A stretch of DNA of 64,000 nt from Clavaria fumosa (GCA_951802425.1 OX637797.1:124001-188000), one strand, 5' to 3'; counted from the stretch's first letter, positions 12,939-25,436 are shown. Made by a program: numbers and translations. The notes: generated from the letters alone by a model not told the origin.

Positions 12939-14420
12939 ATGTCAACTTATTCAACAATGGAAAACTTCGATTCCCTACTCTTCCAAAATGCGGTCCAGGC
13001 GATGATAGAGGCACGGGCCATGGCGCTGGGTGAAGAATTACCGGAACAGGGGCAGGATGGTGAGTACGCAGAGTGGGTGCAGATGTATGGGGGCGATGCT
13101 GTGCATGGTGTATCTTTCTTTCTTTTTCACATTGCACTGACAATTTATGGAATGATTTTCTTGCCAGCTACATTGCTGCAATTGATGATGACGTGGAAGT
13201 GGACGAAGGACTCATCCTCATTGTGCGAAAGCTCAAGAAGTGGCGGAGGCTCTGCGGGGACGAATGGACTGCCGAGCAGGCGAGGAAACAGGAGGAGGCC
13301 GAGGCCGAAAAGAGACGCACGAGCGAGGAGAGGGCGGCCGCCGAGAGAGCCGCAGCGGAGGAGAGGCGGACGGAGGCGGCGAGGGCTGCCGAGAAGAGGG
13401 CGCAACTCGCCCGGGCGCATCGGATTGTCGGGAGCGAGGACGGTGAGGAAGAGGAGAGGGGGGTGCAGCAGCAGCAGCAACAGCAACAGCAACAACAACA
13501 ATACCAGCAACAGTTGTGCTGGCCGTGACGGATCTGACGGAGGCGGTGGAGCTGGGCGTAAATGAAGAAACGGATCCGTGGGGGCAGTCAGTGCGGGAGC
13601 CGGGGGGTCATCACCTAGTCATCAAGGTCCCCCCATTCTGGAGCATCGGGTGTGCGGGCGGATGACGGTGACGCCGGTATGGGTTGAGATTGCGAGGGGG
13701 GCAGCAGAGAAACGAGGGCGAGGGAGGAGGACCGGAGCGGGAGCGGACATCAGGTCCCGAGCTGCATGGCAACCTGGAGACAAGGTGAGTTGTCAAATGG
13801 GGTTTTTTTGAGCCTTAGGTCTCTGATCCGGAAAATAGGAACACAAGCCGGCCTGCGAAGCGTGCGCCCGGAAGCGGCGCTCATGTTACGGAGTGGAAGG
13901 AGTGGCATGTCAGTGGTGTCGGACCTACAAGGTGTCGTGCAGTCTCTCGGCTGTACGAGGTAAGTAATATTCTTTTTATTTCGGTGTTGAAATAATCTGA
14001 AAGGTATGTTTCAGGAATGAAAGCCGAGAGGGTGGCGGTGTCCGGCACCGGAGGTAAGTCAAGAAAATATCGGATCCGCATTAGCTAATGTATCGGAGCA
14101 GGTCTGAAGGTGATGGAGGCAACTGGGAGCAAGAGGCCGAGGCGGGGTGCGACGCGGGCACCAGTCCGTGAAGATACGACCCCAGAGGAGGAGGAAGAAG
14201 ACGAGATTGAGGATGATGATAGCGTGGAGATGGTGGAGCCGCCAGCAAAGCGAAAGAAAGTGGAGGTGGGTCCGAGTCGGAAAGGTAAGGAGCGGGAGAC
14301 GGTGGCAGGGTCGTCTATGAGGGAGGCGCTCCAGATGATGGAAAGGGGGGCTGATCAGGTGAAGGCCAGAGCCGAGTTGCTCTGGATGCTTCTCCTTGGT
14401 GAGCTGTTTACTGTATAAAT
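12939..14420 (+). CDS. Zn(II)2Cys6-type, coiled-coil protein with introns, 3' truncated
   Basis: The ATG at 12939 gives MSTYSTMENFDSLLFQNAVQ. An intron 13085-13167 (GTATGG...CCAG) is the only one I found that restores frame to YIAAIDDDVEVDEG and a long Arg/Glu/Ala-rich helix (to about 13440), followed by a CAG/CAA poly-Gln run. After an acceptor in GAAAATAG (about 13840) comes a perfect six-cysteine cluster: CEACARKRRSC and CQWCRTYKVSC, i.e. C-x2-C-x6-C-x7-C-x2-C-x6-C, the spacing of fungal binuclear zinc clusters. Later exons give a strongly acidic stretch and the basic PPAKRKKVE, a possible NLS. The last exon runs into the downstream pol element near 14,440 and is probably truncated. DNA binding is plausible but unproven. 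It lies just downstream of an LTR, so it could belong to a mobile element. Confidence 0.6.
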
Positions 14421-14616
14421 GTTTTGTGTGTTTTTCTTTTGCAATTGGATTACTATATTGTGTAAGAGAAGTGAGTAAAGGATGTGAGAGTGTAAGAAAA
14501 AGGTTAAAAGGGACGCCAGGTATAAAGTTTGGACTTGTCCGAAATTTCAATTATTATTTTTTGGTCAAAGATCAATGGATTAAAGAAAAAATAAGGGATA
14601 TGATAGAGAAAAATGC

Positions 14617-17600
14617 TTAATAGCGAGGCCGAAGGTTTCGGGTTGCTCCGGAGCGTTGTGGGCGAGATTTCGGAGCGTCGGTGTCGGTGGCTTCGTTATC
14701 AAATTCATCAGATAGTTCAGCAGTTTGGTTTTCCCCATCCTTGGTGTTGGTAGAGTTATGTGAGGCCTCGTGTGGTTGATAGCGTGAGATGTGCTCTTTT
14801 ATCTCCATCGCTTGATTGATGATAGATGTGACTGGAATCGATGTTTGCAATCGCAGATAGTATGGAATGATGCGGAAAGCTGCATAGTGGATCTTTGAGA
14901 CAGCGCCATCGAGTTCCGAGAGGATATATGCACTGTATTGAGTTCGGCAAACAATGATCATCAGTCCGAAGAATCACGGTTTTGTCTTCCGATTTAGTGC
15001 CATTTCTACAGCCAAATTGCGGATCAATACCAGTGATCTGGGTTTGAAATCGTAGTTGATGATAGAGTTCCGGTGTGTGTCGATGAACTGCTTGACAGAT
15101 TGTTTTCGGGCAGCAAGTACTTTATCAGCGATTGTTGCTAGATCTTCTTCTCATTTTTGTAGTTGGCAGGCTTGAAGGGCTATCAGTTCCGCAGTAGTTA
15201 TCGGGGCATCGGCGGTCAGAATTAGATATGTTGCTTTGGATATGTTGAAAGGGAAAAGCGGTTCAACGCCATGTGTGATGTAAAATGGAGAGTGACTGGT
15301 GGATCATTGGATTGTGGTTCGTTCTGCCCAAATGACTGAGGGTAAAACGTCTGGCCATTTCGATTTGTCTCCATCTGCTGCTTTGATTAACGACTTGTGG
15401 ACTGACCGGTGGGCATGTTCAATGATGCCATTAGTGCGGGAATTATATCTGGAGATACAGATGTGACAGATTCCATACCATTTCTTGAGGAAATCGAGGG
15501 CCTTGATAAATGGGGTACTGTTATCCATAATGATCTCCTCTACTGCTCCCCATCAGCACAGTATATCTTCAAATATGAAGGTTCCGAGAAGTCGGGCAGT
15601 CTCGTTTCGTAGCAGTCTCGCTTCTGGATATGTGGATAATGAGCATCGGGCATGGAGAAGAAGTCGAAAACTGCGAGCCCTGGGTAGGAACATGGTATCA
15701 ATGTGCGCTCAATGGAAAAGACCGGCTGGTGTGGCGACCATTGGTGGAATAAAGATCTTCCAGATTTGCTGAGTCTGGCACTGGTGACAAGTTTGGACAA
15801 ACCACTTTACGTCTTGATCCAACACCGGCCACCAGAACCGATTTAAGATACATGTCTGGATAATGTAAACACCTTTGTGGCCAAGTGAATCGTGTGCCTC
15901 AGTGATAATTGCAAGCCATTTGTAGTCCGGAGGTACTACCTGGTGGCATCTGTTAGGTCAGCGACACCATAGCTTGTTATCAAGGATGAAGAACTCAGGT
16001 GCGGAGCGGACTAATCGTCGGAACTGGTTTGTGTTGGTGCCAGAAGGATGGATCAGGTTTCGAAGGAAAGATTCAATTTTGCGGATCTTTTCTTTGCTGC
16101 ATCTGACCAGGGTATAAAGATAGTGAAGGATTCGTTGGGGGCTGGTGAATCATTGGATGGTACCATCGAATTGAGTAGCATCGATCCTGTGTGAAGTTGG
16201 AAGCCAGTATGAGTGATACCAGGGGGGTGCACCTCGGATGGGTAGTAAGATTCCGGTGCTCGATTCATGTGTTCCATGGCGAACACATAGCTCCGATTGA
16301 TCCACTCTTCATGATCTTCGGACTCAGTGTCTTCCTCACCATCTGTGGCATGTCGGCATGATAATCCATCGGCTCTGGTGTGTTTATTTGCGGGAATATG
16401 AACAAGGTCGAAATCGAAAAGCAGTATACCAGCAATCCATCGATTCATGGCAGCGTTTGGTTGGATGTCTGGATTGTTTAGCATACCCTTAATGAATTTA
16501 GTGCCCATTTTGACAATGAATTTCGGAAGGCGATAAGGTAAATCCGATATGACTGAAGTGCGCAGAACAGTCCGTATAACTCAAATTTTGCTTGAGAGTA
16601 TCAGGCCTCGCGTTCATTCCAGGTAATCAAACTGAATCTAGATGGGTACCAGATTCCATCTTCTCTGATTTGAAATAGCGCAAAGCCGACTGTGATGTTG
16701 GACGAGTCAATGGCCATAATCACGGGCCATCCAGAGCGGTAATTGATCAGTCGAACGGTGGATGAGTTGACTATTACATCCTTAAGTCGGTCCATCAAAT
16801 TTTGCTCTTCTTCTTCAAACCTGAATGGAACATCCTTGCAAGTCAGATTGATGAGTGGTCAGGCAAGTACTGCATAGTTTTTAATGAATATCTGGAGTAG
16901 TCTGCAAATGATCGGACATCTGTGAGTGTTTCACATGGAGGCCAGTCTCGAATACGCTGAACATTGGAAGCATCCGGAACTTGCCCTTCATATGTGCACA
17001 TGTGTCCAGTAACTATTGTTTCGGGGGTGCAAATTGTTGTTTTCTTGCCATTAATGGTTCCTCCGACTTTCTTGATTCGTTGGAGCACCCGGTTGACATT
17101 ATTTAAATGCTCCCAAACAAACTGCCATATTTGTGGATTCTCCGGGATCATCTTGTAAGTGCCATCCGGAAGCTTGTATCGGGTTTCTGGGCCCTTAATT
17201 GCTACATCATCTACAAATGGGATGGTGACATGCGGAATTTCATCTTGCAAGATATGCGTGATGTCTCCATGCATAATTTGCGTCACGTTGGTGTATCCCA
17301 TCAGGACGCAAGTGAGCCGTTTGACTCCAAGAGGGGTTTGAAATGTGGTAAGGTCTCGGCTTCACTCATCGAGAGACTGTTGATCGAAGGAGACAAATAA
17401 ATCGAGTGATCCGTAGCATCCGCGTCCAGCAAATGATTCTGCAAAAACCTCCATTATTGGGGGAACTGCCGAGTTGCTGATAGTGACTTTGTTCAATGGC
17501 TGGAGGTTGTGTACGAGTCGGAGGGACTTTCCATCTTTCTTTAACACACAAAACCACTGGGACTGATAAGATGAATTGGATTCTTCGTAGACTCCAGCTG

Positions 17601-18126
17601 CTATCTTTTCTCAGATAACCTTTAGGACTTCATTGTAGATGCCAGGGGGAATCAGTATATTTTTGAAAATCCAGGGGACATGTTTGACTGTCGGGATGAT
17701 AATTGGATCAAAGTATTTTGCGTTGAATCGTCCTTTTTCAGTCTCCATCCAAGCGAAGGCATCTTCCTGGGCTTTGATAAGATAGTGAACAAGTTCTTCT
17801 TCCTCCGGCCATAAGAATCCGGTGGGGTTTGTGTTATGCGCATCTTTCTGGTCTTGAGTATATCAGAGACTGGGGGTGAAATCGGGGGGGTGTGTTGGAA
17901 GAGTCGGTATATCGGCTAGGGGGTCTGGATGCCATCGTCAGACAATACAGAATTCTTCGGGTACTGTCGCTTTGATTGGATTGATGCAGTTCGCCACCTT
18001 CTTATATTTCTTTCCTAAGTAAACTGGCAAAATGGCATCTGTAGACAGGACCTTCATTTCGGAGGAATTGTTGTACAGGGGATATGCGATATTTGGATGT
18101 GTCGGTTCACATTTGGTAGCGACCGG
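14617..18126 (-). pseudogene. Ty3/gypsy pol: RT, RNase H and integrase (decayed)
   Basis: Read on the minus strand. RT pieces at 17547-17362 (LRLVHNLQPLNKVT, GCYGSLDLFVSFDQ) and 17301-16843 (TIPFVDDVAIKGPETRY; FVDD catalytic box). RNase H at 16798-16601 (MAIDSSNITVGFALFQ) and 16508-16053 (LLFDFDLVHIPANKHTRADG). Integrase zinc finger near 15,750-15,910 (EAHDSLGHKG, TCHQCQ), then core residues at 15528-15304 (NGIIEHAHRS). The end is a typical gypsy C-terminus (YILSELDGAV, FRIIPYYLR) with a stop at 14617. Several stops break it. Its protease is upstream at 19233-19874, separated by a solo LTR. Confidence 0.8.
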
Positions 18127-19033
18127 TGTAAGGATTATATGTGGTCTAAACACGGAAATATGACAGAAACCGACTATCCGGATATTTTGCGATCCAAGGC
18201 AATTACGCGCGATACGATCTGATAACCATCCGACACCGTCCGATAACGTCCAATAGCATCTGATATATATTCGATATCGGACTCCCCGGTCTTCAATCCC
18301 CCATGATGATCACAGCCCGCAGGTCTCACACACCGCCCACGCCTTTCTATTTCATCACTCCAGCATGGTCAGCACTCGACATACTCACTATTCCATTCCC
18401 ATTCCTTTATTTCATATAACATGCTGTAAATTTCATATTGTGATCCCTTTCAACCATTCAATCATTTGAACGTTTCAAACCCTTTGCAGTACTTTGCCCA
18501 TTGTTCCTAATACCCCTTTGCTGTACCAGCCCCACTTTCCTTCAGTTTACGAGCGGTCCGGACATCGGACATTTCATTCCTCTGAGCTACTCAATTCCCT
18601 TGTGATATAACTCCTCCATATAACCCTTCACGCGACATGGCGCTGTTCCATATGTTTTCCGGACATTTCCATACATTCCAATTTGCCGTACTTACAGAAC
18701 TGTACTTAAGCACACTTCGGACTATACGGAAATCCAGCTTTTTGAACGCCCACATCGTGCTGTGATTTTTAGCAAGCTCACCCTTCGTCGTACCTATTGA
18801 TCCGCTGGCCTTTGTCGTCGCCGGCCCCTCGAACCTTCGATCCAAACATCGGACTCTATTGGATCCGATACCGGATACTCCGGACAACGTATATTTTCAC
18901 TCTCTGAACCTTTTTACACTCAACCTCCACATCCTCCAAGGTTCTGTCTAGTGTACCCGTTGTGTAATAAGACCCCCTGAAGAACCCGGCCGCGAACATC
19001 TATTTGCAGCCAACACCTGTACAGCCTACTACA
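18127..19033 (-). mobile_element. Solo LTR, minus orientation, inserted between protease and RT
   Basis: Minus strand begins TGTAGTAGGCTGTAC at 19033 and ends ATCCTTACA at 18127 (907 bp), the same family as 11012-12798. Flanks are CCGG (18123-18126) and CTGG (19034-19037), compatible with a 4-bp target duplication with one CpG to TpG change. Confidence 0.75.
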
Positions 19034-19232
19034 CTGGGGAATCAACAGAATCGAGAGAAATGTCCAAGACACTGATACAAGGATCAAGAGGGGCTAGATT
19101 TACAAAGAGATGATGAGGAATTCTGAACGGAAGTGGAAAAGATGGCTGGAGTCTCGTATTTGGGTATAGTTTCCATGTCCACATTGATCGGAGGTGAGTC
19201 CATAGATTTGCGGATGTTCGAGGCTCCAGCCA

Positions 19233-19874
19233 TCAAAAATCCGGATGCGGTTTCTTATTCTTCAATGTTTTGCAGATCGGGATTCGCTCTTTTGTTGGCA
19301 CTATGATTCGTTCTCCTGTGTTTGGATCATTTAGAATGAGGTCCTGGGCCCCATGGGGATGATCGATTGTTTGCGAGCCAGTTAGCATAAAAAATGGTCG
19401 TCTGACAAGAACCTCGCAGGGCAGTGTGTCTGCCACTTGCATTTGAACATGGAACGTGCACAGACCGATCTGTAAAGGGGAATTTTTGATGAGTCTGAGC
19501 ATCAGAGCAATGGTACCATGAGAGGATTCCATGTGAATAACGTGTTCAGAGTGTAGTGGATTGCCAAGTTTCTCCCAGACGTCTTGCCGCATTGCTACAA
19601 TCGAACTTCCCTGGTCGAGAAGGCACTCCACAGCGATTCGACCATCCAATATGCCTTCTACAATGCGGAGCGGAGCGGCATCGACTGCCACAACGAGATC
19701 GGAGGTGTCCGGAGCCGTAACATTTGTGTAGAGTGTATCCTGCACTGCAGAGACCGTGACCAGAACACGGCGGGCAGTGACCATATCCTTCATCTTTTTG
19801 CGGACATCTCTGGAAATGGCAAGTAGTTCACAAGGCACCTCCATCTGGGTTACCAAAGCAGTCCAGCTCTCCAT
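19233..19874 (-). CDS. Gypsy aspartyl protease region of the element at 14617-18126
   Basis: 213 codons. The retropepsin-like core has LLDQGSSIVAM as the active-site loop (D-Q-G-S, a form seen in fungal gypsy elements that keep the protease apart from Gag) and PCEVLVRRPFFMLTG as the conserved C-terminal block. Open throughout, but split from its RT by the solo LTR at 18127-19033. The Gag expected further upstream on the minus strand is missing, replaced by the plus-strand element beginning near 19,880. Confidence 0.7.
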   Translation of the reverse strand: MESWTALVTQMEVPCELLAISRDVRKKMKDMVTARRVLVTVSAVQDTLYTNVTAPDTSDLVVAVDAAPLRIVEGILDGRIAVECLLDQGSSIVAMRQDVWEKLGNPLHSEHVIHMESSHGTIALMLRLIKNSPLQIGLCTFHVQMQVADTLPCEVLVRRPFFMLTGSQTIDHPHGAQDLILNDPNTGERIIVPTKERIPICKTLKNKKPHPDF

Positions 19875-22860
19875 TCAGCTCTCCCCCATGGATCTGACTA
19901 ACATCTTACTGATCTTGACCCCTCATGTGATGTGATCTTGGGAATGAATTGGCTGTTCCAACGCAACCTGCTGGTTGACTGGACTACTGCCCAGATAACA
20001 CCCAGACCATCTAAAAAACTCTGGAATCTGTCCTGGAGGGTGCACTGGCCAGCACTCTCCATTCTGTCCCTTTGTCCACCTCTGTCTCTCTGTCTGTCTC
20101 CATTCCATGTGCTTTGGCTCAACCATCATCTGCAGCATGTCCTTGACACCACCCAGGAGGATCTCCTCTCTGTCCCAGAGGAGTACAGGGATTTTCTGGA
20201 CATCTTCAGTAAAAAGAAGGCAGACACCCTGGCTCTGCACCAACCATCTGGAGGGGCAATCTCTTCTGCCAGGTATAGTCTATCCTTTGTTGCAGTCTGA
20301 ACTCAGTGAACTCCACAAGTTTCTGGATGAGCATCTCTGCATCAGATCCATATGTCTGAGCCATTCTCCACATGGAGCACCTGTGCTCTTCATCCAGAAA
20401 AAGAATGGAACACTCTGACACTGTGTTGATTTCCATGGTCTCAATAAAGTGACCAAAAAGGACCATTATCCACTTCTGCTAACCAAAGATCTTCTTGATG
20501 TTCCAGGAAAAGCCCAAATCTACACTAAACTTGACCTCCAACATGCATACCACCTGGTCCATATTGCTGAGGGTGATGAATGGAAGACCATATTCTGCAC
20601 CCAATATGGGTCCTTCAAATGGTGTGATGCCCTTTGGGCTCACAAACACACCCACCATTTTCCAGCATTTCATGAACAATGTCTTCTCTGACCTCCTTGA
20701 CATGTTCATGGTTGTCTATCTTGATGACATCCTCATCTACTCTGAGGACCCAGAACAACATGTATGAACATGTCTGAGAGGTACTCCAAAGGCTCCAGAA
20801 GAACAGTCTCTTCCTGAACCCAGCTAAGTGTGAATTTCATGCTGAGACCATGGAGTACCTTGGATTTGTCTTATCTCCAGCTGGACCTTCTATGGAAACA
20901 ACTAAAGTTAAAGCTATACAGGAATGGCCCACTCCACAGAAGGTCAAAGATGTACAGTCCTTCCTTGGATTTGCCAATTTCTATTGCCGTTTCATCCATG
21001 GCTACTCCAATGTTGTCTCTCCAATGAACTGCCTCACTTATAAGAACATACAGTGGCATTGGTCTGACAACTGCCAGTCCACTTTTGACTCTCTACAAAC
21101 TGTGTTCTCCTCCATGCTGATCCTCTCACACTTTATCCCTGGAGCTCTGCTTATAGTCAAAACCAACACCTCAGACTATGCTGTTTCCATGATTCTCTCT
21201 ACGGTCACCTCCGACAGTGAAGTCCATCCTATCACTTTTCATTTCCACACCCTGGGCATTTACCACTTGGAGGCATTATCTCGAAGGTTCTGAAACTCTG
21301 GTCAACATTGTTACTGACCACAAGAACCTTGAGTATTTCTCCATGGTCTGCCTGCTCACCTGGTGTCAAGCCAGGTGGTTGAAGTTCCTCTCCCAGTTCA
21401 ATTTCATGATCTGATTCTGCCCCAGTCACCTTGGAATGAAACCTGATGTTGACTAGACATTGGGATGTCTATCCCAAAGAGGTGGATAGTGATCATGCCT
21501 GCATCAATCCACAGAATCTCTAGCCAATGTTCACTGGTGGACAATTGATTTCATCACTCCAAGCTTCATTGCTCTATGTGCTGCACTACATGCATGTGCC
21601 TCATTTGTGATTGACAATAATCAACTCTGTGAGGATATCTGGTTTGGACTCTTGCTTGATCCTGTGATCACTCCAATTCTGCAGGACCTCTGCTTGAACT
21701 CCATGGACAACAATGGACTTCTCTGTGAGTGCAGACAGATTTATGTACCAGATGTTGATGACCTCCAATTCTGCATTTTACATGCAAGACATGATCACCT
21801 GCTTGCTGAACATTTTGGTTGGACCAAGACTATGGCCTTGGTCTTCAGGGACTATTCCTGGCCAAAACTCCAAGGATTTGTATCAGACTTTTGCAAATCT
21901 TGCACAACTTGTGGTAGGGTGAAAGCCCCTCAGCATAAGCCATATGAAATGCTTAAGCAGCTGCCCATACCTGAGAAACTGTGGAATTCCATCTCGATGG
22001 ATTTCATTGAGCAACTCCCCAAGAGCTCTGGTTTTACCACAATCTTGGTGGTTGTTGATAGGTTTATGAAGCAGGGGATTTTCATCCCAACAACCAACAA
22101 AGTGAACTCCACAGAGTTGGCTTGCCTGTTCATACCTCACATCTTTTCAAAACATGGAGTTCTGTCACATGTCACCTCTGATTGTGGCTCTGAGTTTGTC
22201 TCCCATTTCTTCTGCTCATTGGGCAAAGTCCTTGATATGACTTTGCACTTTACCTCCAGATATCATCTGGAGGGCAACAGACAAACAGAGCACTAACCAG
22301 ACATTGGAACAATACCTCTGTTGTTACTGCAATTACCAGCAGGACAACTGGTCTGAACTGCTGCCTCTAGTGGAGTTTGCCTACAACAATGCTCTGAGTG
22401 CCACTACTGGGGTTTCTCCATTCTTTGCAAACAAGGGCTATCATCTGAACATATTGGTGTACCCTGAACATGAAGTAACCTTGGTTTGTGCCTGAGAACT
22501 TGCTGTGGACTTGGATGAGCTCCACCAAGAACTCCATACCCACATTGCCAATGCACAATGTCACTATCAAGGTCCAGCAGACACCCATTGGGCTCTGGCA
22601 CTGAGGTTTAAGGTTGGAAACCAAGTCTACATTAAGGCAAAGTTTTTCCATACCACCAGACCATCCCAGAAGCTCTCTGAAAGGTTCCTTGGACCTTTCG
22701 AGATCATTGGAGAGGCTGGCTTGCATCCCTTCATACTCCAACTCCCTGAAGCCATGTGAGTGGTCCACCCTGTCTTCCACATTTCTAACTCCAAGATCAA
22801 CAAACACCACACCTGCAAACTCCTTTACTTGGTGCAGTGGGACCAATGAGGAAACATCTT
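19870..22860 (+). pseudogene. Decayed Ty3/gypsy chromovirus pol (protease end to chromodomain)
   Basis: Begins within a protease (MILGMNWLFQRNLLVDW). RT follows in shifting frames: VPVLFIQ-like [49 protein letters not shown] and [14 protein letters not shown] (YLDD near 20,720). Then RFIHGYSN and an RNase H piece, VTDHKNLEYFS. Integrase at 21607-22296: zinc finger HARHDHLLAEHFG with CKSCTTCG, core SMDFIEQLP, VTSDCGSEFV and EGNRQTEH, continuing to 22,495. The C-terminus near 22,740-22,880 reads as a chromodomain: CKLLYLVQWD, then in a shifted frame EETSWLPATDL. The 5' part and LTRs were not identified. Almost no CpG remains. Confidence 0.85.
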
Positions 22861-22880
22861 GGTTACCAGCTACAGACCTT

Positions 22881-23176
22881 GTACACACCTGTCTCCTTGT
22901 CTCTCTGTCTCTCCTCTCTGCTTTCTCCACTTTCTCTGAATCCCAAAAAAAAAAAAAAAACCTTTGTTCTTCTCCAAAAAACTCTGAAATTTTATTTCAT
23001 CAAGTCCAACTCTGGACTTTTCTTCTGTTTCTCTGTTCCACTTTACCTCATTTTCTGTTTTCACACTGCTTACTTTCACTCAAGTTCAAAAGATAAAAGA
23101 TAAATTTTATAAAAGAAAAGATAAAAGATAAAAAAAGAAACAATAAATAAGTAGATAATATATATATATATATATA
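22881..23176. repeat. Non-coding stretch with poly-A run and (TA)n microsatellite
   Basis: Pyrimidine-rich CTCTCTGTCTCTC motifs, a run of 16 A near 22,945, then a TA-dinucleotide run at about 23,157-23,177. Nothing coding seen. Confidence 0.6.
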
Positions 23177-24093
23177 TTAGGCAGAGGGGGGTGAGGCAGG
23201 CAATGCTTGTAAAACTCCTTCAGGCTCCTTCAGCCTGGACTCTGCTCCTACTTCCCCCTCCTCTGCCTCTGCCTCTTTCTCCTTCTCCACCTCTGCCTCC
23301 ATCTCTGCCTCCACCTCCACCTCTGCATCCATCTCTGCATCCTCCTTCTCCTTCTCTCCCTCCATCTCCATCTCTGCCTCTGACTCTACCACCATCTTCT
23401 CTCCCTCTGCTTTCTCCTCCACCTCTGCCTCCACCCCCCACTTCCCCATAAAAAACTCTTGGAGGATCCTCCAATCCTCTGCCACTGCCTTCTGCTCCAC
23501 CCTCCACTCCTTCCTCTCCACCCTTGCCTCCTTCCTCCACTCCTCCAACTCTGCCACACTGCAGGCCACCAAGTCAAGGGTGGCCTTTGCCAACCTCGCC
23601 CACTCCACTTCTGCCCTCTCCACCTCTGCTTGCAGAGCCCGCACCTCCCACACCTCCACCTCCTCCTCTACCACCTTTTTTGACTTCACAGAGTGGAGTC
23701 TCTTCTGCTCCAGCCCCTCTGCCTCTCCACCCACACACTTCTGCTTCACCCCCACACAGGCAACACATGAAGTGCCCTGCCCTCCACTTGGGTACATGCA
23801 GCCCAGTGACAACAGCCAGCACTGCATGCATACCCCTCGCTCCACCTCAGACTCTGGCATTGGATTCCGCTTCTGCCCCACTCCATGCACTCATGCGATC
23901 TCCTCCACATGCCACTTCACCTCCACTGCCTTCACCCACTCCATCTCCTCCCACCACACCTGATCCACTTCCTCCCTCTTCTTCCACTTGTCCTCCTCCT
24001 GTGCCTTCTTCTCTTGAACCACCTTGCAAGGGCCACAATCTTGGGGTCCTCATACTCTGGATGCATGGGGATGGTGACCACAGGGCATGGTAA
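23177..24093 (-). pseudogene. Zn(II)2Cys6 / coiled-coil gene, copy B
   Basis: On the minus strand, 24093-23890 holds the N-terminal part (CPVVTIPMHPEYEDPKIVALA, then a shifted [14 protein letters not shown]), interrupted by a UGA. The frame 23890-23177 then gives CMQCWLLSLGC and [11 protein letters not shown], a C-x2-C-x6-C-x10-C-x2-C-x6-C cluster matching fungal binuclear zinc clusters, followed by a long Glu/Ala/Val-rich helix (EEEVEVWEVRALQAEVERAE) and a repetitive acidic tail. The same order is seen at 5474-6380 and, with introns, at 12939-14420. A regulatory role is a guess from the zinc cluster alone. Confidence 0.6.
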
Positions 24094-24553
24094 TGCACTA
24101 TTGGTGGGATATTGACCCTATAAGATATGTGGAAATTGACCTATTGGTGGTTTTGTGGTGCTGGCACCTAATTGAAAATGGTTCAGGCACCTAATTCCAA
24201 CCCATTTGTGGAGTGGATATTGCCTTTTTTGGCATCCTGTGCCTAATAGTTTCCCAGATCCCAAGCACCTAATAGAATTGAGGAATATTGTACCTAAAGA
24301 TCACCTGAAAAGGGGGCATTGGTGAAAATTGGGGAATAGGTCATGTGACCTAGTGAATGGGGCCTATGGCTTTACCTGGCAGCTAAGGGTTGAAATTCCC
24401 ACAATCCTACACCATTCTTGTTTTACAGAATTGGTGTAGGATTTAGGGTTAGGAAGAAGCAAACCCCATGCCAATATCTTAGGTATTAGGCTTGCTATGA
24501 ATATTTCTTTAGATTTTCCACCAATGCACTATTAGTGGGATATTGACCCTATA
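24092..24553. repeat. 431-bp-period segment bounded by 31-bp direct repeats
   Basis: The 31 bases at 24092-24122 (AATGCACTATTGGTGGGATA...) recur at 24523-24553 with one difference (TTGG versus TTAG). Between them lies about 400 bp with no gene, containing repeated CACCTAAT motifs. This could be a very short LTR-type element, a duplication unit, or a degraded insertion. Confidence 0.6.
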
Positions 24554-25124
24554 GACTTTAGAAGTATATTCAAACTACAACCTTGTGTATACAACTGGTC
24601 CTTTGCTTGCCCTTTGTGCTGCTTCCTGCCCTGCTCCTTGCTGCAACAGCCAAAGGTCCAATCCAAACCTCCAATCTGCACCTCCAATCTAAACCCACAC
24701 TCCTTATGTTCTTCTGTTCCTTGTTATTCCAGTCCTCACAAATACCAAAACTCTGAAACTCTGCTTTTTCTGATTCCTTGATACTTTGATTCTCTGATTT
24801 TTCTTGACCTTGCAAAAACTCTGAAATCTTGTTCATACAATGTTACCTTTTGTACAACTCCAACACTCCTTGTTTGCTCTGTTTGTTCTACTCTTCTGTC
24901 TACTCTAGCCTGCTTCTTGACAATTCCTTAGTAAAATTTCTTCTTAGGATAAAAAATTTTGTAGGAGGGAGGGGTGAGTGAACTTACAATAGGTCCTCTC
25001 AGCCCCCCAGCATCTCCAACTTTTTTTGCCCTCCCTCCACACTTCTGCTCCCTCCACACCTCTGCACCTCTGCACCAAAACTCCAAACTCTGATTCCACA
25101 CCTCTGCTTCCTCTGCTCCAATCA
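24554..25124. other. Non-coding stretch
   Basis: Low CpG, pyrimidine-rich sequence with CTCTGAAACTCTGCTTTTTC-like motifs. No coding or element boundary recognised. Confidence 0.35.
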
Positions 25125-25436
25125 ATTGGACTTCCAGACCAAATGGACTTTACTTCTGGCATTTCCCTTGGTGCTAGTCTATGATTAGCAGCCATTGGGA
25201 TGATGCCCACTACCCATGGGAACATATTCTTTGTCTTACATGTATCATCCATGCCTTCCCACTCCTCAGGTGAAATTGCTATAGATATCTGATATACTCA
25301 TGTTTCACAGTTAGCCCCTATGCCCTACCCTAGTAGTATATGAACCCCCCATGTATCTCCATGCTCCTCAGTTCAACATTATTGACACCTGGTCTGTGCA
25401 TTGGGACTTTGTCCTCACTGTTCTTGACAGTCTGAA
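25125..25436 (+). mobile_element. LTR fragment related to the LTR at 53188-54031
   Basis: Closely matches 53,370-53,680 in the same orientation, sharing for example TTGGTGCTAGTC, GATGCCCACTACCCATGGGA, CCTTCCCACTCCTCAGGTGA and CCTATGCCCTACCCTAGTAG. The 53-kb copy keeps CpG where this one has TG or CA, so this is the older copy. No coding sequence is attached. Confidence 0.65.

Noticed and set aside
11012..19033. Large DNA transposon with long terminal inverted repeats (11,012 and 19,033 ends)
   Set aside because: The inverted copies are LTRs with TG...CA ends and their own target duplications. The interval holds an unrelated zinc-cluster gene and a minus-strand gypsy pol, so the symmetry is coincidental.
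8254..22860. A single gypsy element split by an 8.9-kb insertion (gag at 8-11 kb, pol at 19.9-22.9 kb)
   Set aside because: Both halves contain the protease C-terminal block (VILGLDWL and MILGMNWL), so they come from two different elements.
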